Of a stretch of DNA of 64,000 nt, positions 51,492-64,000 are shown in pieces. The notes under the pieces are model-generated. The model ran no database searches. It had not been told where the DNA came from and saw nothing but the letters and a program-made list of their open reading frames with translations. Origin of the DNA: Drosophila persimilis (lineage: Eukaryota; Arthropoda; Insecta; Diptera; Drosophilidae). How positions within the stretch are numbered: the first letter of the stretch is position 1; every line of letters starts with the position of its first letter. The stretch covers positions 186,001 through 250,000 of the forward strand of contig NW_020825706.1 in NCBI RefSeq assembly GCF_003286085.1, in the 5' to 3' direction. The position numbers and the translations under genes are program-made.

Positions 51492-54400
51492 CTGTCATCC
51501 CCCCTCTTTGTCTGTGTTGATTTTTAGCTTTGGATGTTGTTCAACTTGTCGCCTCGCCTCGATTCGCATTGCAAAAGTGCAAAATGTGCAGAGCCATTGA
51601 CGCGTCTAATATTTCGATGTTCTACCCCACTCTCGCATTGCCGTTCCTTCTTTTACGATGTGTTTCTCGATAGAACTAATTTGTTTGCCTTTTGCTTTGG
51701 CTTTCTATAGACACAATGCAGTTTTATTGGTGAGTTGGCAGAAAAAACGGGCAGGCAGGCAGACAGAGAGAGAGGGAGACAGAGATCGAGTGAAATGAAA
51801 ACGTGAGGAGTGTGTGTGCTGTAATAAAAACTGAAGAACAGAGGAATAAAATCTTAATACTTGATGGGATTGTTGAGTGTTCATAGAAGTTCATTCAGAG
51901 AAGAGTTTAATAACTTTTTTCGCAGGTAAAAGGAGACTGAAGGGTGTACATTTTCGGATGAGAATTTCTCACGCAGCTGAGATTTATTTCCGGGCTAAAA
52001 ATATAACCTCTTAAGAGTTTAAGTAGCTTTTTCCTGTGACAAATCTTTATAAAATTAAACGAAAATTTTCATTAGTCATTCAAGGACCCTCCCAAACTCC
52101 TAAGCCATAATCCCTGCTCCCAAAAACCGACTTTCACTAATTAGAGGAAATACTTTCCAAGGAGAGAGAGGGCTGGGCTTTTGGTGCCCTTTTGGTTTTT
52201 ATGTTTATGGCTTGGACTTTACCCCCGGGCGGGGCATTTGGTGCGCAAGTCAAGTGGCCAAAAGCCTGGACTACGACTACGAGACTATGCCTAAGAGAGC
52301 ATTCAAAGTGAAATGTACCGGATTATGGTGCTTTCTTTGGGGCTTTTGGCTAGTCCGTCGAGTGGCGGAGTCGTCAGAGATCAAAGCAGAGAGCCGCACC
52401 ATAAGTCCCACCATCATTTCAGCAGGGAAAACGAAAGGGGCGAAAAGTGCGTTATGCAATTTCCCCAAGGAGTTGTTTGCGGAACGAACGGCGGCCCATC
52501 ATTTATGAATATAAAATTAACAAAACACTGCGTATGCGTAATTCGCCCCCCCGGCCACATGTGGGCCTGGCGCCTCGTGCCTCATGGCTTTTTCTGTGTT
52601 AGTGTGTGTGTGGTATGCAATAAATTTTCAATTTCCATAGTTCAGGGCGAGTCCCGAACGCAAATCTAATTTATATGCACACACATCACTTATACGCACT
52701 GTATTGCAATTACAATGCAAATGCTGCAACAAATGCGTATAATGCCCCATCGAAAATACTATTACAATCAACCCATCCTCCCCGCCATGCCGCGAAATAA
52801 TGCAGTTGGGAAAATGTTGTTCCGAAAAATGCTGTTCCGCTCAAACGGATGTTGATTAGTATGAAATGACAAGACCGGAAATGCCTGCACCAAACCCCCA
52901 GCCCAACTAAAGCGGGCAAAAGTGTAAAGCAGAAATGCCAGCCGCATGGAAACTCACTTAAAAGCACATGAACAGCGAGGGGGGCGGGGGGATCAAGGGG
53001 ATGGCCTGTCAGTGGAGTGCAACCACTCAGCCATGCTGTGGATATTGTGGCCCCAAACTAAGTGGACACACAAGTGCAGCCAATTGTCCTGTCGACGTGG
53101 GGTCCCCTAGGACGGGGGAGCCTACCCTCCTCTCGTTTGTTGCATTAATGAGCCTCGTAGAGGAATTTATTGCTGAATTTTTGCCATTTCCTCCGTGACA
53201 GTTGGTGGAATTATTAAAAAAAAATTATACACCATACTTATTAGCGCATGTTATAGCGGGGCAAATGAGCGGTAGAGAGTGGTTGTACCCCCCTGGGATT
53301 TATGGTCAAGAGATAGTAAAGGATGCACTTAATGACTCTGCAATTAAAATGAAGAACCGTGCAACGTGCTCTCCCCCATATGGCGGATTAAGTGATTTAT
53401 TCTAATGCCAGAAGGGCGAGGAGAACATATTGGCTATGAAGGATAAGAAGATTGGGATAGAACACAAGTTGAAAACGGTTTAAATAAAGTTTGAAAGTCG
53501 AAGCAAAAACTGAACACTTTCTAGAATTCCAAATTCGATTTAAAAAATAATAGGTATATTTTTCTTATTATTGAAAATTATTTAAAATATTTTAAAGTAC
53601 ATTTATCCACCATTTCTGACCCCTTTTTGGTTTTGGGTAAAATTCTGACAAATGATATTCGAGCTGAAAGCCGAAAATGGCTTTTAAATTAGCAAACATT
53701 TTGGCAGCATTGAAATGCGATTCCCCAGCCCCACCCAAACAAAAGTCGCCGATTAGCATACAATTTAAAGCATTTCAATCAAACATAAATCACAACAGGC
53801 CACTCACAATGGGAACACTGGACTTTTAACCTGCTGGATCTCGGGCAAAAAGGTACGAAATTGTGCGTAGTAAATCAAAGGAGGATACGAAACCAGACAG
53901 ACAGGGAGAAGGAGCCGCCAGAGCGTAGCAAAAGCAGCTTTGGAGCTGGAAGCAACAGCATAAAAAATCTATTTTTCAAAATGCAATCCAATGGAATCTG
54001 GAATCCGTAACAGGAAATCGAAGGGGGGGCGGGGTTAGGCGAAGCAGCAGCGGAAATTTATGTGCGTCTATTTAGCATTGAGTTAGAAGAGCAGCGCGGA
54101 AGCGGAATTGAGCGCACGAACGAGCAAAAATTAAGTATACGCCATCGTGCACTCAAGCAGCTCATGCGTGTACAAAAATACCCTATAGACAGAGGTAAAC
54201 CATTCTAATGATCCATATGTATGTTTTTTTTGCAACTAAAGACAAAGTTGGTTGGATATTGTGGCAAATTTTCTGCAGGTTTTGGAGGGGTATCTCAATA
54301 TTCGACCCAACAAAAACAAAACCTTTCCTTGACATTCCCGCTAGTTTGTGTGTGTGTGGGTGTGTGTGAGTGAGCAGCACAATTAAATTGGATTTATGGC

Positions 54401-55953
54401 GCGCATGATTGCAAAATGAAGTTAATGTGCATACAAATACACAATCGGGGGGCCAGAGCCACGACCAGTCGGTGGAAGAAAAATGATGTTCGAACTTTGG
54501 CGCTGGCCAAAGCGGAGCGGAAATCGTACCTTGTTTGTCATGTCATCAATAATCGAGGAGGATGAGTGGAACGGCAGAACCGGGGGCACAAAAGTAAATT
54601 GAATGAGAATATTAAAAAAGGGAAAGTATTACATGCGTCTGTCTGCGTTCCAAGGAAGTGCCAAGGAAATGAACGTCCCACACATATTTCAGTGCTACCA
54701 GGCAAAAGTTGAGGGAGAGAAGATCCCGTCAGCCCTTGAAATATTTATGAGCCAGAGCCAGAACCAGAACCAGAGCCGGGCCCAGTCCATTGGCCATTCC
54801 CTTGAAATATTTATTAGTTGCTGTCGTCACAGAACTCTCCTTCTCGGGTTTAATGTTAGTTTATGCAATAGTTTTGACATCTTTGACAACAGAAATTCAT
54901 CTTAATTGATTGATGACAAATGGCCCGACCAGATGGTAGAAAAGTTATCAGTATCAGCAAATATGAAATCCATTTATCTTTCAAGATGAAAGTTCATTGA
55001 AAAATAGGAAGTTATCTTCTACGAAAAGTCCTTTAATTGTGCCAAGGACTGAGGTAATGACAGCAGCAAAAGGGGGACATTTTGTAGTTGTAGAAGCCAA
55101 CGATTCGGAGGCAAAAACATTTCATGGCCGAGACCACAAATATTTCGCTTTAACTGAAGTTTTCTGTCGCCAATAAAAACGACCCTTCCCTGGCCGCTTG
55201 ACCGCTACGAGGCCCCTCCCATTCCCCTGCCAGGGGCAATAAAATAATATTGTCTTATCTCTAACTATGTGCGCAATGCACAACAACAATAGAAGGGACA
55301 AATGCGGATAAAAGTGCGACAACTATTTTTTCGGGAGGGGAGAATATCGAGTCAAAGCAAAAGACGAAATAATAAAACCAAAGAAATGAAAGAAGGGAGC
55401 AGGCCAGAGAGTGGGAGGGCGACACACAATGCGATGACGGACGCCATTCGATGGGCTTCGAATAATGTTTTGCTTTGGTTTCTTCTTTCTCCAAAGAAGG
55501 GCACATTTTGAGGCAAACGGCAAACATATGCTGGTGGAAAGCAGGGGAATGGTGTATAGGGGGGCGGGGGACCAGGACTTGACTGCTTTGCAAATAGATT
55601 TTTCATCATTTTTTCCCCCTCACACAAAACACTTTTTGTGTGGTACTCTCTCTCTCGCCCTGTGGAAATTTCAATAATAACATTTGTATGAAGCTGTTTA
55701 TGTCCCGGCATCGTCATCGGCATCGGCATCGGCTGACTGTTGTTCTGCGGTTCTGCCTCTGCCTCCGCCTGTCGTTGACAATGTGGATGACAATCATGTC
55801 ACGTCATGTATACGTTGGGTGGGTGGTGTCTCCCTCCTACCCTTCAGTCATACATATATTCTCTTTCGCTTTTTTTCTCTTCATGCTTGTGCCTCTTAAC
55901 AGGCAACTCGCGTTTGCCTTTTGTTTGCTGCCTTATTTTTTATTATATTTATG

Positions 55954-55954
<1 letters not shown>

Positions 55955-55989
<35 letters not shown>

Positions 55990-55994
55990 CTCTC
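55955..55994 (+). repeat. TC dinucleotide tract
   Basis: About 40 bp of TC, nearly perfect (GA on the host transcript strand), followed by a C run. Confidence 0.9.
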
Positions 55995-57268
55995 CCACCC
56001 CCCCCACACATGTCAGCAAAAATCGTTTACGCTTCATTGTTTTTACTCAATTTCGCTGATTTTTTCCCAGCACCACTTCCTTTCTGTGCTCCATTTTCTA
56101 TGAAAAGTACTCGGAAAGCTGAATAAATTGAAAAGTGCCACAAAAAAACATATATGTATGTACATTTGTGAAATAGCCTCACTTTGAGTGCTTAACGCTG
56201 GGCTACAAAAGAGCTCAAAGCTCTGCCAAAAAATGTAAAAATGTATGAAAAATGATTAAGGATTTCCCCACCCCACAAAACGTAAAAAAAGGCTGACTGA
56301 GGATTTTTATCGATTGAATGGACCAAAAAACTTCTCAATCCGCTCGCCCCTTCCCCCGCTGTATGCCAGAGCTTAGTTTTAAGTCTCTAATCAAATTTTT
56401 GCCGAAAACCAAAAAGTTTTTTTGTTCTGCTGCATAATACGCAGGAAATTCCAATTGGCCCGAAAAAGTAGGCAACACATTTTTCCATTCACTTTGCATT
56501 TCCCCTAAATTGAACTTTTGTATGGATGAGTGGGTGGGTGGGTGTCTGTGGTGGGGTGCGGGGTGTCAGGGTGTGTGTAAAAACCGGATAAAGATTTTTG
56601 TTTGATGATTTAGTAGAGGACTGGTTCAAAGGTATTCTGGTGTTACCATAGGATGTTTGCGATAGTATTATTTAGGGGACTATAGCAGTATTATACTAGA
56701 AAAAGTCTATTGCTATTATCCTGGTGTCATGGTTCTAGTTTTCATTTATCTAGTATTTTTTCTGTTGTTTTTCTGGTGCTTTTTATTGTAGTTTGCTAGA
56801 ATATTTCATGGAAAAGGGTCCAAAATGAAAGCAATTCCTATTACAATTAACTTTATGTTTATTTCATTTCAATCAAAGCTCAATTTAGCTAGTCTCAGTT
56901 TTCACAAATTGATGAATTATCAGACATATTTGTCAGGATATCAAACCCAACTTAACCTTCGATTAAATTATGAATTCTCTTGGCAAATATATTGATAAAT
57001 TCCAAAGTAGAAGGCCAATTTAAACGAACTCCAGCTTATACTAATGAGGCATTTGTGAAGCTGCCGTTGAACAATTTCAGCAAATCTCAGATAATCCGCA
57101 GACCATCGCTTTTGGAATGTCTCTGGAATGTGCCACTGCCACTGCCTGCTGAGTGTCAAAATTCTCCGAGCAAACATTAATTAAGCAAGGATTTTCGGCA
57201 CCAGACACAAACTACCGCGGAATTTAATATTTATTGTGTCCTTTTTTCACTGCTTAAATACAAAAAAA

Positions 57269-58370
57269 ACGAGGGGGAACGTTGTGAGTTGCTGCGGACA
57301 CCGCAACTCTACAGTTATACCCGATACTAAGTCAGTATGGCTCTCCTCCGGCAGACGCCGCTAATATTTAACGACACGACAAAGAGTGCGTGCGAGAGAG
57401 ACAGAAAATCAGTCTGAGCGTGACGTCGGGCGCTGCGTAGCCACTGCAAATTGATTTGTTCCTTTTGGCTAAAAAAATGGTCTGATCTGATCCAGATTCA
57501 GCAATCTAATAGATATGGTCATTATCTATGATTCTGCGTTTTTAGTTTTCTCAAATCTGCAATATTGTGGATGCAACAGATTTTCGTCCTTTGTGGGGGC
57601 GGATGGAGGTGGGGCGAAATTCTGAGATATACGTTTTATAGTGACATCTTAAAGGAGTGTGTGCACCAAATTTGGTTACTATAGCCTTAATAGTCTCTGA
57701 GATTTGTGGTTGCCTCAGATTTTCGTTCTTTGCGGGGGCGGAAGGGGGTGTGGCGAAATTTGGACAGGAAACGGTCAAGGTCCGATATCACAGGAGTGTG
57801 GATACCAAATTTGGTTGCTCTGGCTTTTATAGGTTCTGAGATCCTTGAACTCATATTTTGCAATTGGCAAAACCGACCATGAAACCTGTGTGTTAGAGTG
57901 AGACAGAGCGAGAAAGAGTGAAATTGTTTTCGTGATTCTGGCTGTAATAATTATACGATCTGGTTCAGATTTTGCACTCTAGAAGATATAGTCATCTTCT
58001 TGTGCGTTTTTAGTTTTCTCGTATCGTCGAAATTGTGGATGCCACAGATTTTCGCCCTTTGTGGGGGCGGAAGTGGGCGGGGTAAAGTTTTGAAATATTT
58101 TTGGAGCAGTGACATATCACAGAAGTCTGGATCCAAAATATCGTTGCTCTAGCTCTTATAGTCTTTGAGCATTAGGCGCTGAAGGGGACGGACAGACGGA
58201 CAGACGGACGGACTGACAGACAGACAGGGCTCAATCGACTCGGCTATTGATGCTGATCAAGAATATATATACTTTATAGGGTCGGAAACGATTCCTTCTG
58301 GACGTTACACACATCCACTTTTACCACAAATCTAATATACCCCAATACTCATTTTGAGTATCGGGTATAA
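57269..58370 (-). mobile_element. DINE-1/INE-1-like Helentron, copy B
   Basis: It has the same structure as copy A. Subterminal repeats are at 57315-57328 and 58357-58370, the microsatellite at about 58190-58227, and the 3' hairpin at 57285-57310. It lies in the 13.1-kb intron of the host gene. Sequence in the middle block (TCAAGGTCCGATATCACAGG) is shared with copy C and not with A, so B and C are sister copies. Minus-strand open frames here are conserved only because the element is repeated. Confidence 0.9.
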
Positions 58371-61300
58371 AAATAGGGAAATACGAAAGAAAATTGAGTG
58401 AGAGTGGAAAAGTGGTTTGGGGTGGGTTGAAAGATGCTGAAAATATGCGCCCACGCATAATTATATGAAAATTCGCAATAATTATAAATAATGCAGAGAG
58501 CGCTCAAAATGCCAACAGAGAAACACTCGCCACTTCCGACAACGTTGCCACCTGAAAGGCAACAACAAGGAACGACATCATCATCATCATCATCAGTGGC
58601 AGAAGTGGCAACAACAACACTCCACTACCATCTTCTACTTAACCACTACGAAATTTTCGCTTCCGTTAAGGCGCGAGCGTAAAATTAAATCATCTACAAG
58701 CACGAAAATATTCTATGCAAATCCAAAAAAAGTAGAAGAAAAAAAATGTGCAGGAAAATGTATATTTGGCTCAAGTTTCAACCACCCTCCCAGCCACCGC
58801 AGCTTCCGCTTCCGCTTGTGTTATTTTTCCAGCTTTTCAGCCATTATCGACCAGCAATTAGAGAGCGAGAGCCAAGAGCCGAGAGTGCTGACAAAATTTG
58901 GTAAGAAGTGCATAAACCTGCTCAAGTAGCTAAAAATGGGATTCCAATTCCCTGAAACTTGGCAATTGGTTCAGTGTTGAGTGAACGTGAACCCGCCCGC
59001 CTGCACCCCCCCGCCCCCCCGCAAATAAAAGTAGAGAAAAGAGTGATTTGAAAGTGGAAATGGAAGGAAAATGGAGTGCCAAATTTGTGATGGGGCAAAT
59101 TTAATTGATTATTGCTTCAGATGAAGACCAAAAACGGGAGATGCAAAGGGAAAAACTTTGGACAGTTCTTGAAAAAGTTTTCCGGTAAATTTCCTGGTAG
59201 TTTTTATAGTACTTTTCTGGTATTTGGTATCAAGTACTTTTTGGAAATACTTTTTCTATTACTTTTTGGTAGATAATTCCAGTATTTTTAGTAGATTGTT
59301 CTAGTATATATCTAGTCTACTTCTATTAATTTCCTCATATTTTTCTAGTATTCTACTGGTATACTTCTGGTATTAATCTGTTCTGTTTTTTCTTGATTGT
59401 AGTTTTATAGTATTATTCTGATATTTTCCGGTATTTTTCTACTTGTTTTGTTAGAACTTTTATCGCATTTTCTTTAGTAATTTTTTAGGTATTTTTTCTA
59501 GTACTTTTCTATTAGTTTTTTTCGATATTTTTAATACTTTATTCTAGCATCTTTTAAATATTTTTTGGTATTTTTAGTTTTTTTCCTAATATTTTTCTAG
59601 TATTCCCCTCGTATTTTCTCGTAATTTCAAAGTATTTTTCTAATATTTTCTGGTATTTTATAGTATTTTTCTAGTATTGTTAAGTACTCTATTACTCCCT
59701 GATATTTTTCTATGAATACCCAGCTAATGTACAAAGTTAAATTGAATTAATTATTTAACTATAAACTTTTGTTAAATCGAAATCCATAATTGGAAAACTC
59801 GACACATTTCAATTTATAAATATCCCCACCATTGCCTCAATTCAAATTTTATTTTTGTATAAATTATCTGTCAATCCCAAAAGCTGAAATAAATCGATCT
59901 GCTGGTCGACGCCTCAACCCTAATATGTTTATGGAAAATGAGAGTTTCCCCCTCGCTCATCTGTCAGAGGCAGGTATTTTGTTATTTGGAAAAACAATTG
60001 CTACGTATACTGGGAAACCAGTTGTTTTTCCTGGGGGGCGGGGCATTGACCAGTAGCTTCATGCGTTTTCCATTTTTGGTTATTCCATTTGTTATCGATT
60101 CCCGAAAAAATTATATTTACGAAACAAATATGTCAACAACAGGCGCGATGGAGACACAGCAGTGGAGTGGAGTGGAGTGGAGAGAGATTGAAGGGGATTT
60201 TCCACCGGTGCGGGTTCTGCCATAAAAATCACATAATTCTGCAGAATGTTCCCGGCTCTTATTCTGCACCGCTGGCTCGGTTAATGCTTTCATTTTATTG
60301 TGCATAAACTAAAACCAACAGTTTTATGCGTTTCTCTGTTTTTTTTTTTTGTTTTTATTGGCCTAATGCGGTTGAAGGAGTAGCACTCACCCACAAGTAG
60401 AGGGGGGATTGTTTTATGGCTAGCGCTATCTGTATCGCTGTACCTTCGGGGAATAAATGGAATCGCTTTAGATTTGTCTGTCGATTGAAATTGCAAAAAT
60501 CTTATCATAAAAATCATGTCGTTCGTGACTTACACAAAATGGTAATGTGCAAGAGATACAATCGCAAAACGAATCTTTATTTCATTTTGTGGGCATATTT
60601 CTTCAAGTGGTTCCATAACGACTTCATTGCGTGACGTCTCTGTGCGGGTGGGAAAACTGTCAGTGCCCCCCCCTATCCCTTCATATTTAACAGCTCATCA
60701 AGCAAACAGAAGTCTGGAAGGACAAAAAAAACCTTGGCAATCAGTGGAGCATTAATTTGTACAACAATTTCCGCTGTAGACCCGAGGCGGGTCCTGGATC
60801 TGGGATTACTTCCAATGTCTGGGCTGGGGCCGGGGGGCGTCCGTTTTGGTCAAAAGTCAAAAGTCCGTTGACCCGCAGCGAAGCGTAAATGTTTTTCCTC
60901 CTCTGGCTTGTATTTTTCCCTCCTTTCTGGTATTTCGTTTTTCCTTTCCAATGATTCAATAACACATGTTTGCCGCCGGTACAACTTCCTCCTACTCCCC
61001 CTCTTTGGCTGATTAGAACAATTTCAATTTTCACGCGGACATTTTCCTTTCGGCTTTTAGATGCTTTCTGCAACGTCAGACCTTTCTTTTTTTGGGCACG
61101 AAGGTCATTCGATTTGATTAAGCAATATTTTCCGTTTGTTTGGGATGATTTGGCAGGAAATTTATGTGTATTAAGGAGCGCTAGTGGTTCGGGGGGGATA
61201 GGGATAGTGGATAGGGGTGTATTCTTGTGACAGGTCAAACATTCCGCCGTCATTCTTTCATTCTGACAAAACAGATGGGCGTGGTAGAAAGGCCTTAAGT

Positions 61301-61500
61301 GGGGGACGGAGTTCTGTTTTTTGGGATTTAAAGAGTTGCTCATGAAATTGCAATTTCCTCTGTATTGTGTGGGTTTGATATACTAAATAATTCGTACATT
61401 AGATATTTTTGGAACATTTGAAATGATTGGTAGCTTATTTTGTGGAAATTTTATAGCAGTCAAGAATAAACTTCTAAAAATAGAACCATACCATACCAAA
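58371..61500. other. Intron sequence between DINE-1 copies B and C
   Basis: It contains a CAT tract near 58576-58594, the TTTTCTAGTATT minisatellite at 59.17-59.72 kb, and a 200-codon minus frame at 60741-61343 that lacks domains and coding-like composition. No exon is supported. Confidence 0.5.
59170..59720 (+). repeat. 550-bp degenerate array of TTTTCTAGTATT-like units
   Basis: Dozens of short units such as TTTTCTAGTATT, TTTTCTGGTATT and TTTTATAGTATT recur at about 10-14 bp. A smaller patch of the same kind lies at 56620-56810 in the same intron. Confidence 0.7.
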
Positions 61501-62577
61501 ACGAGGGGGAACGTTGTGAGTTGCTGCGGACACCGCAACTCTACGGTTATACCCGATACTAAGTCAGTATGGCTCTCCTCCGGCAGACGCCGCTAATATT
61601 TAACGACACGACAAAGAGTGCGTGCGAGAGAGACACAAAATCAGTCTGAGCGTGACGTCACGCGCTGCGTAGCCACTGCAAATTGATTTGTTCCTTTTGG
61701 CTATACAAATGATCTGATCTGTTCCAGATTCAGCAATCTAATAGATATCGTCATTATCTATGATTCTGCGTTTTTAGTTTTCTCGAATCTGCAATATTGT
61801 GGATGCAACAGATTTTCGTCCTTTGTGGGGGCGGATGGGGGTGGGGCGAAATTCTGAGATATACGTTTTATAGTGACATCTTAAAGGAGTGTGTGCACCA
61901 AATTTGGTTACTCTAGCCTTAATAGTCTCTGAGATTTGTGGTTGCCTCAGATTTTCGTCCTTTGGACACGAAACGGTCAAGGTCCGATATCACAGGAGTG
62001 TGGATACCAAATTTGGTTGCTCTGGCTCTTATAGGTTCTGAGATCCTTGAACTCATATTTTGCAATTGGCAAAACCGACCATGAAACCTGTGTGTTAGAG
62101 TGAGACAGAGCGAGAAAGAGTGAAATTGTTTTCGTGATTCTGGCTGTAATAATTATACGATCTGGTTCAGATTTTGCACTCTAGAAGATATAGTCATCTT
62201 CTACGATTCTGCGTTTTTAGTTTTCTTGTATTGTCGAAATTGTGGATGCCACACATTTTCGCCCTTTGTGGGGGCGGAAGTGGGCGGGGCAAAGTTTTGA
62301 AATATTTTTGGAGCAGTGACATATCACAGAAGTCTGGATCCAAAACATCGTTGCTCTAGCTCTTATAGTCTTTGAGCATTAGGCGCTGAAGGGGACGGAC
62401 AGACGGACAGACGGACGGACGGACAGACAGACATGGCTCAATCGACTCGGCTATTGATGCTGATCAAGAATATATATACTTTATGGGGTCGGAAACGATT
62501 CCTTCTGGACGTTACACACATACACTTTTACCACAAATCTAATATACCCCAATACTCATTTTGAGTATCGGGTATAA
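61501..62577 (-). mobile_element. DINE-1/INE-1-like Helentron, copy C, with a 30-bp internal deletion
   Basis: Subterminal repeats are at 61547-61560 and 62564-62577, and the microsatellite at about 62393-62434. Compared with copy B it lacks exactly 30 bases at about 61962-61965. The deletion junction falls in a TTTG microhomology (B: CTTTGCGGGGG and AATTTGGACA; C: CTTTGGACA). It lies in the same intron and orientation as copy B. Confidence 0.9.
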
Positions 62578-63688
62578 AAATTAAGAAGAAATGCCAAGAT
62601 TGAAGAAACATTAAAAATGGTAGAAACTTTAACTTTGGGTCGCTATATCTTTAGGTATGTCCACTTAATCGACACGAATCAAAAATCTTAGAAAAGGTCG
62701 TGAAATTTTCTTTTTAAATAATAAATTTCAGTGGCAATGGATGCCTCAAAAGCCGACAAAAAATTATGAAAGTACAAGAGAATAATCTACTCATCCAGAC
62801 CTACAAAGAAATTTGTATTTCCATATCTCTACCTACAAAATTACCGTCGCACAAGGTAGTTGATGTAAAAATAGTATTATTCTTTGATAAAAGTATATAA
62901 ATGCCCAGGATAGAACGGAGAACCAATTTGAATCAAATGTAAACATGTTTCTGAAACCCCAATTATGGCACAACATATATGTATGTATTTTGAAAACAAG
63001 TTTTCTTGCTTACTTTTCATCCTTGCTTTTAAATGGAAAAATTATTTAAATGAAATTTCGGAAACACCTGAAAAAGTTCTGAAAGTTTTCCTTGAATGGC
63101 TCACTGGCTAACGAATAACATTTGTTGTTAATTCGATTTGGTTTTCCGTTTCAATATTTTCACAAAATTCAATAAAGTTTTCCCCGGGGGTAGAGGAAAC
63201 CGCATTAAAGTTTTATTCTCGTGCTGTTTGCGGAATGCAAACTGTATTTTATATCATTGGGAAAAAGCGTGAAATTCTCACACAAAAATCTCTTTTCAAT
63301 CTCAAAATTCATTTGCTTGAAATCGAATAACGAAGAAAACAAGGCAGGATAAGAGAAAGCAGGGAGAGCTGGAAAGGCAGTGAAGAGAACACCACCCGGC
63401 ACTTCATAATGAAATGAATTCTTATCAGATTTCAGCTCTTGATTGCTACCCAGCGCCAGAATATTGTTGCTGCCGCCTGCTGCCTGCTGTGTGTGGCACA
63501 AGCAGCAAAAGGAGCCCTTGCAACTCTTGAAACTTTTGGCAGCAGCAGCAGCAGCATAAGGAGCAGGAGCTGGAGCAGGAGCGGGAGCCAATTCAATTGC
63601 ATCCCCGACTCTGCTTTTGCTCTCTCTCTCTCCTGTTGCTGCCACATCTCCTGCTTCAAAGGTAAAGTTATTTGTTGTTGATTTCGGC
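62578..63688. other. Intron sequence next to the rightmost exon
   Basis: AT-rich until about 63.42 kb, then a GC-richer segment with CAG/GCA repeats (63540-63590) just inside the intron. Open frames over the donor are extensions of the exon frame. Confidence 0.5.
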
Positions 63689-63694
63689 ACTCAC

Positions 63695-64000
63695 CTGTCG
63701 TGGGATTGTGTCGTCCTGCGGCCGCCAGACTGAGATTGCGTGGCAGAGTCATGCAATCACCGCCGCCGCCACCTCCACCGCCCGAGGAGCCGCCACCGGC
63801 CCCGCCCATGCCCGGGTGTCCCCCCACGGGTGCCACGCTGGTGAGCAGCACATTGCCACGGCTATCCACTAGGGCAGTGCCGCCACCCGCCAGATTTAAG
63901 GCGTTTCGCGCATAATTCAGTGTTGCCGCATGATGCAAGGTTCCCGATTTGGGGAGCGTCATCATGCCGGGATTGTAGCTGACGCTATTGCCGGACACGA
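63695..64000 (-). CDS. Internal coding exon of an unnamed large gene (partial; runs off the right edge)
   Basis: Reading leftward on the minus strand, the frame is open from the window edge to a strong donor (exon ACAG, then GTGAGT at 63689-63694). It contributes 101 full codons plus one base (phase 1). The first valine codon at 63998 is GTG and is not a start, so the true start lies beyond the window. The segment has two MTLP motifs (MTLPK at local residues 13-17, MTLPR at 83-87), an ATLNYARNALNLAG stretch, a hydrophobic TALVDSRGNVLLTSVAP stretch, and a glycine run at about residues 65-80. GC and codon content differ sharply from the AT-rich flanks. No catalytic domain or membrane segment is visible. 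It resembles a disordered cytoplasmic or regulatory tail; the gene identity is unknown. Exon status is well supported by phase agreement with 50577. Confidence 0.85.

Larger units (their letters stand above)
50578..57268. other. Large intron of the minus-strand gene, right part
   Basis: It contains the paired AGCAGCGCTGCT palindromes at 51.26-51.30 kb, the CACTGAGAG element at 51.4 kb, ATGTATGTACAT palindromes near 50.94 and 56.15 kb, and a 40-bp TC tract at 55955-55994. No exon is supported. Confidence 0.5.

Noticed and set aside
60741..61343. 200-codon open frame on the minus strand
   Set aside because: Long for chance, but it has no domain or signal, an uneven Lys/Pro/Gly composition, overlapping opposite frames, and lies inside an intron next to simple repeats. 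Kept as unproven non-coding.
63432..63694. Extension of the rightmost exon's open frame past 63695
   Set aside because: A strong GTGAGT donor lies at 63689-63694 and phase continues exactly into the 50577 acceptor; the extension is intronic CAG-rich sequence.
1..64000. CRISPR arrays, operons, ribosome binding sites, tRNA and rRNA genes
   Set aside because: The sequence is eukaryotic. I looked for tRNA B-box-like GGTTCGANTCC and regular direct repeats with unique spacers and found none convincing; a dedicated tRNA scan would be decisive.

Overview
This window looks like Drosophila nuclear DNA. It is gene-poor, with AT-rich non-coding DNA, many short CA, GA, CAG and TTA tracts, and GT-AG introns many kilobases long. 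It also carries three full-length elements of the DINE-1/INE-1 (Helentron) type, which is characteristic of Drosophila. The variant of that element suggests the obscura group to me, but this is recognition from memory and not a proven placement.

Layout. From 1 to about 34.5 kb I find no convincing coding sequence. The stretch holds simple repeats, two MITE-like elements, several minisatellites, and AT-rich islands; it may be intergenic or the inside of a very long intron. From 34.5 to 37.5 kb there is a cluster of Drosophila core-promoter-like motifs (Ohler motif 1, GGCAGCGCT-type motifs, GA/CT tracts), so at least one transcript probably starts there. Its coding exons are not recognisable in the window.

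From about 41 kb to the right edge lies the 3' part of a minus-strand gene with large introns. One exon runs off the right edge (63695-64000). A second (50150-50577) joins it in perfect phase and ends in a stop codon. A third open exon (41790-42261) has a good acceptor but a phase that does not simply follow. The encoded segment is low-complexity (Gly-, Gln-, His- and Ser-rich, with repeated MTLP motifs) and resembles the tail of a large regulatory or receptor protein. I cannot name the gene.

A small intronless gene on the plus strand (49574-49975) is nested in the intron between the second and third exons. It encodes a 133-residue protein with a possible winged-helix-like body and a lysine-rich, SPKK-containing tail, suggestive of a linker-histone-like chromatin protein. 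The three DINE-1 copies (47.0, 57.3 and 61.5 kb) all sit inside the host gene's introns and all lie in the same orientation.

The most interesting items are the nested SPKK-tail protein, the phase and stop-codon puzzle between the two candidate 3' exons, several unnamed inverted-repeat elements, and unusual diverged tandem arrays at 10.2, 16.4, 24.2, 26.1-26.5, 43.2-43.7 and 59.2-59.7 kb.
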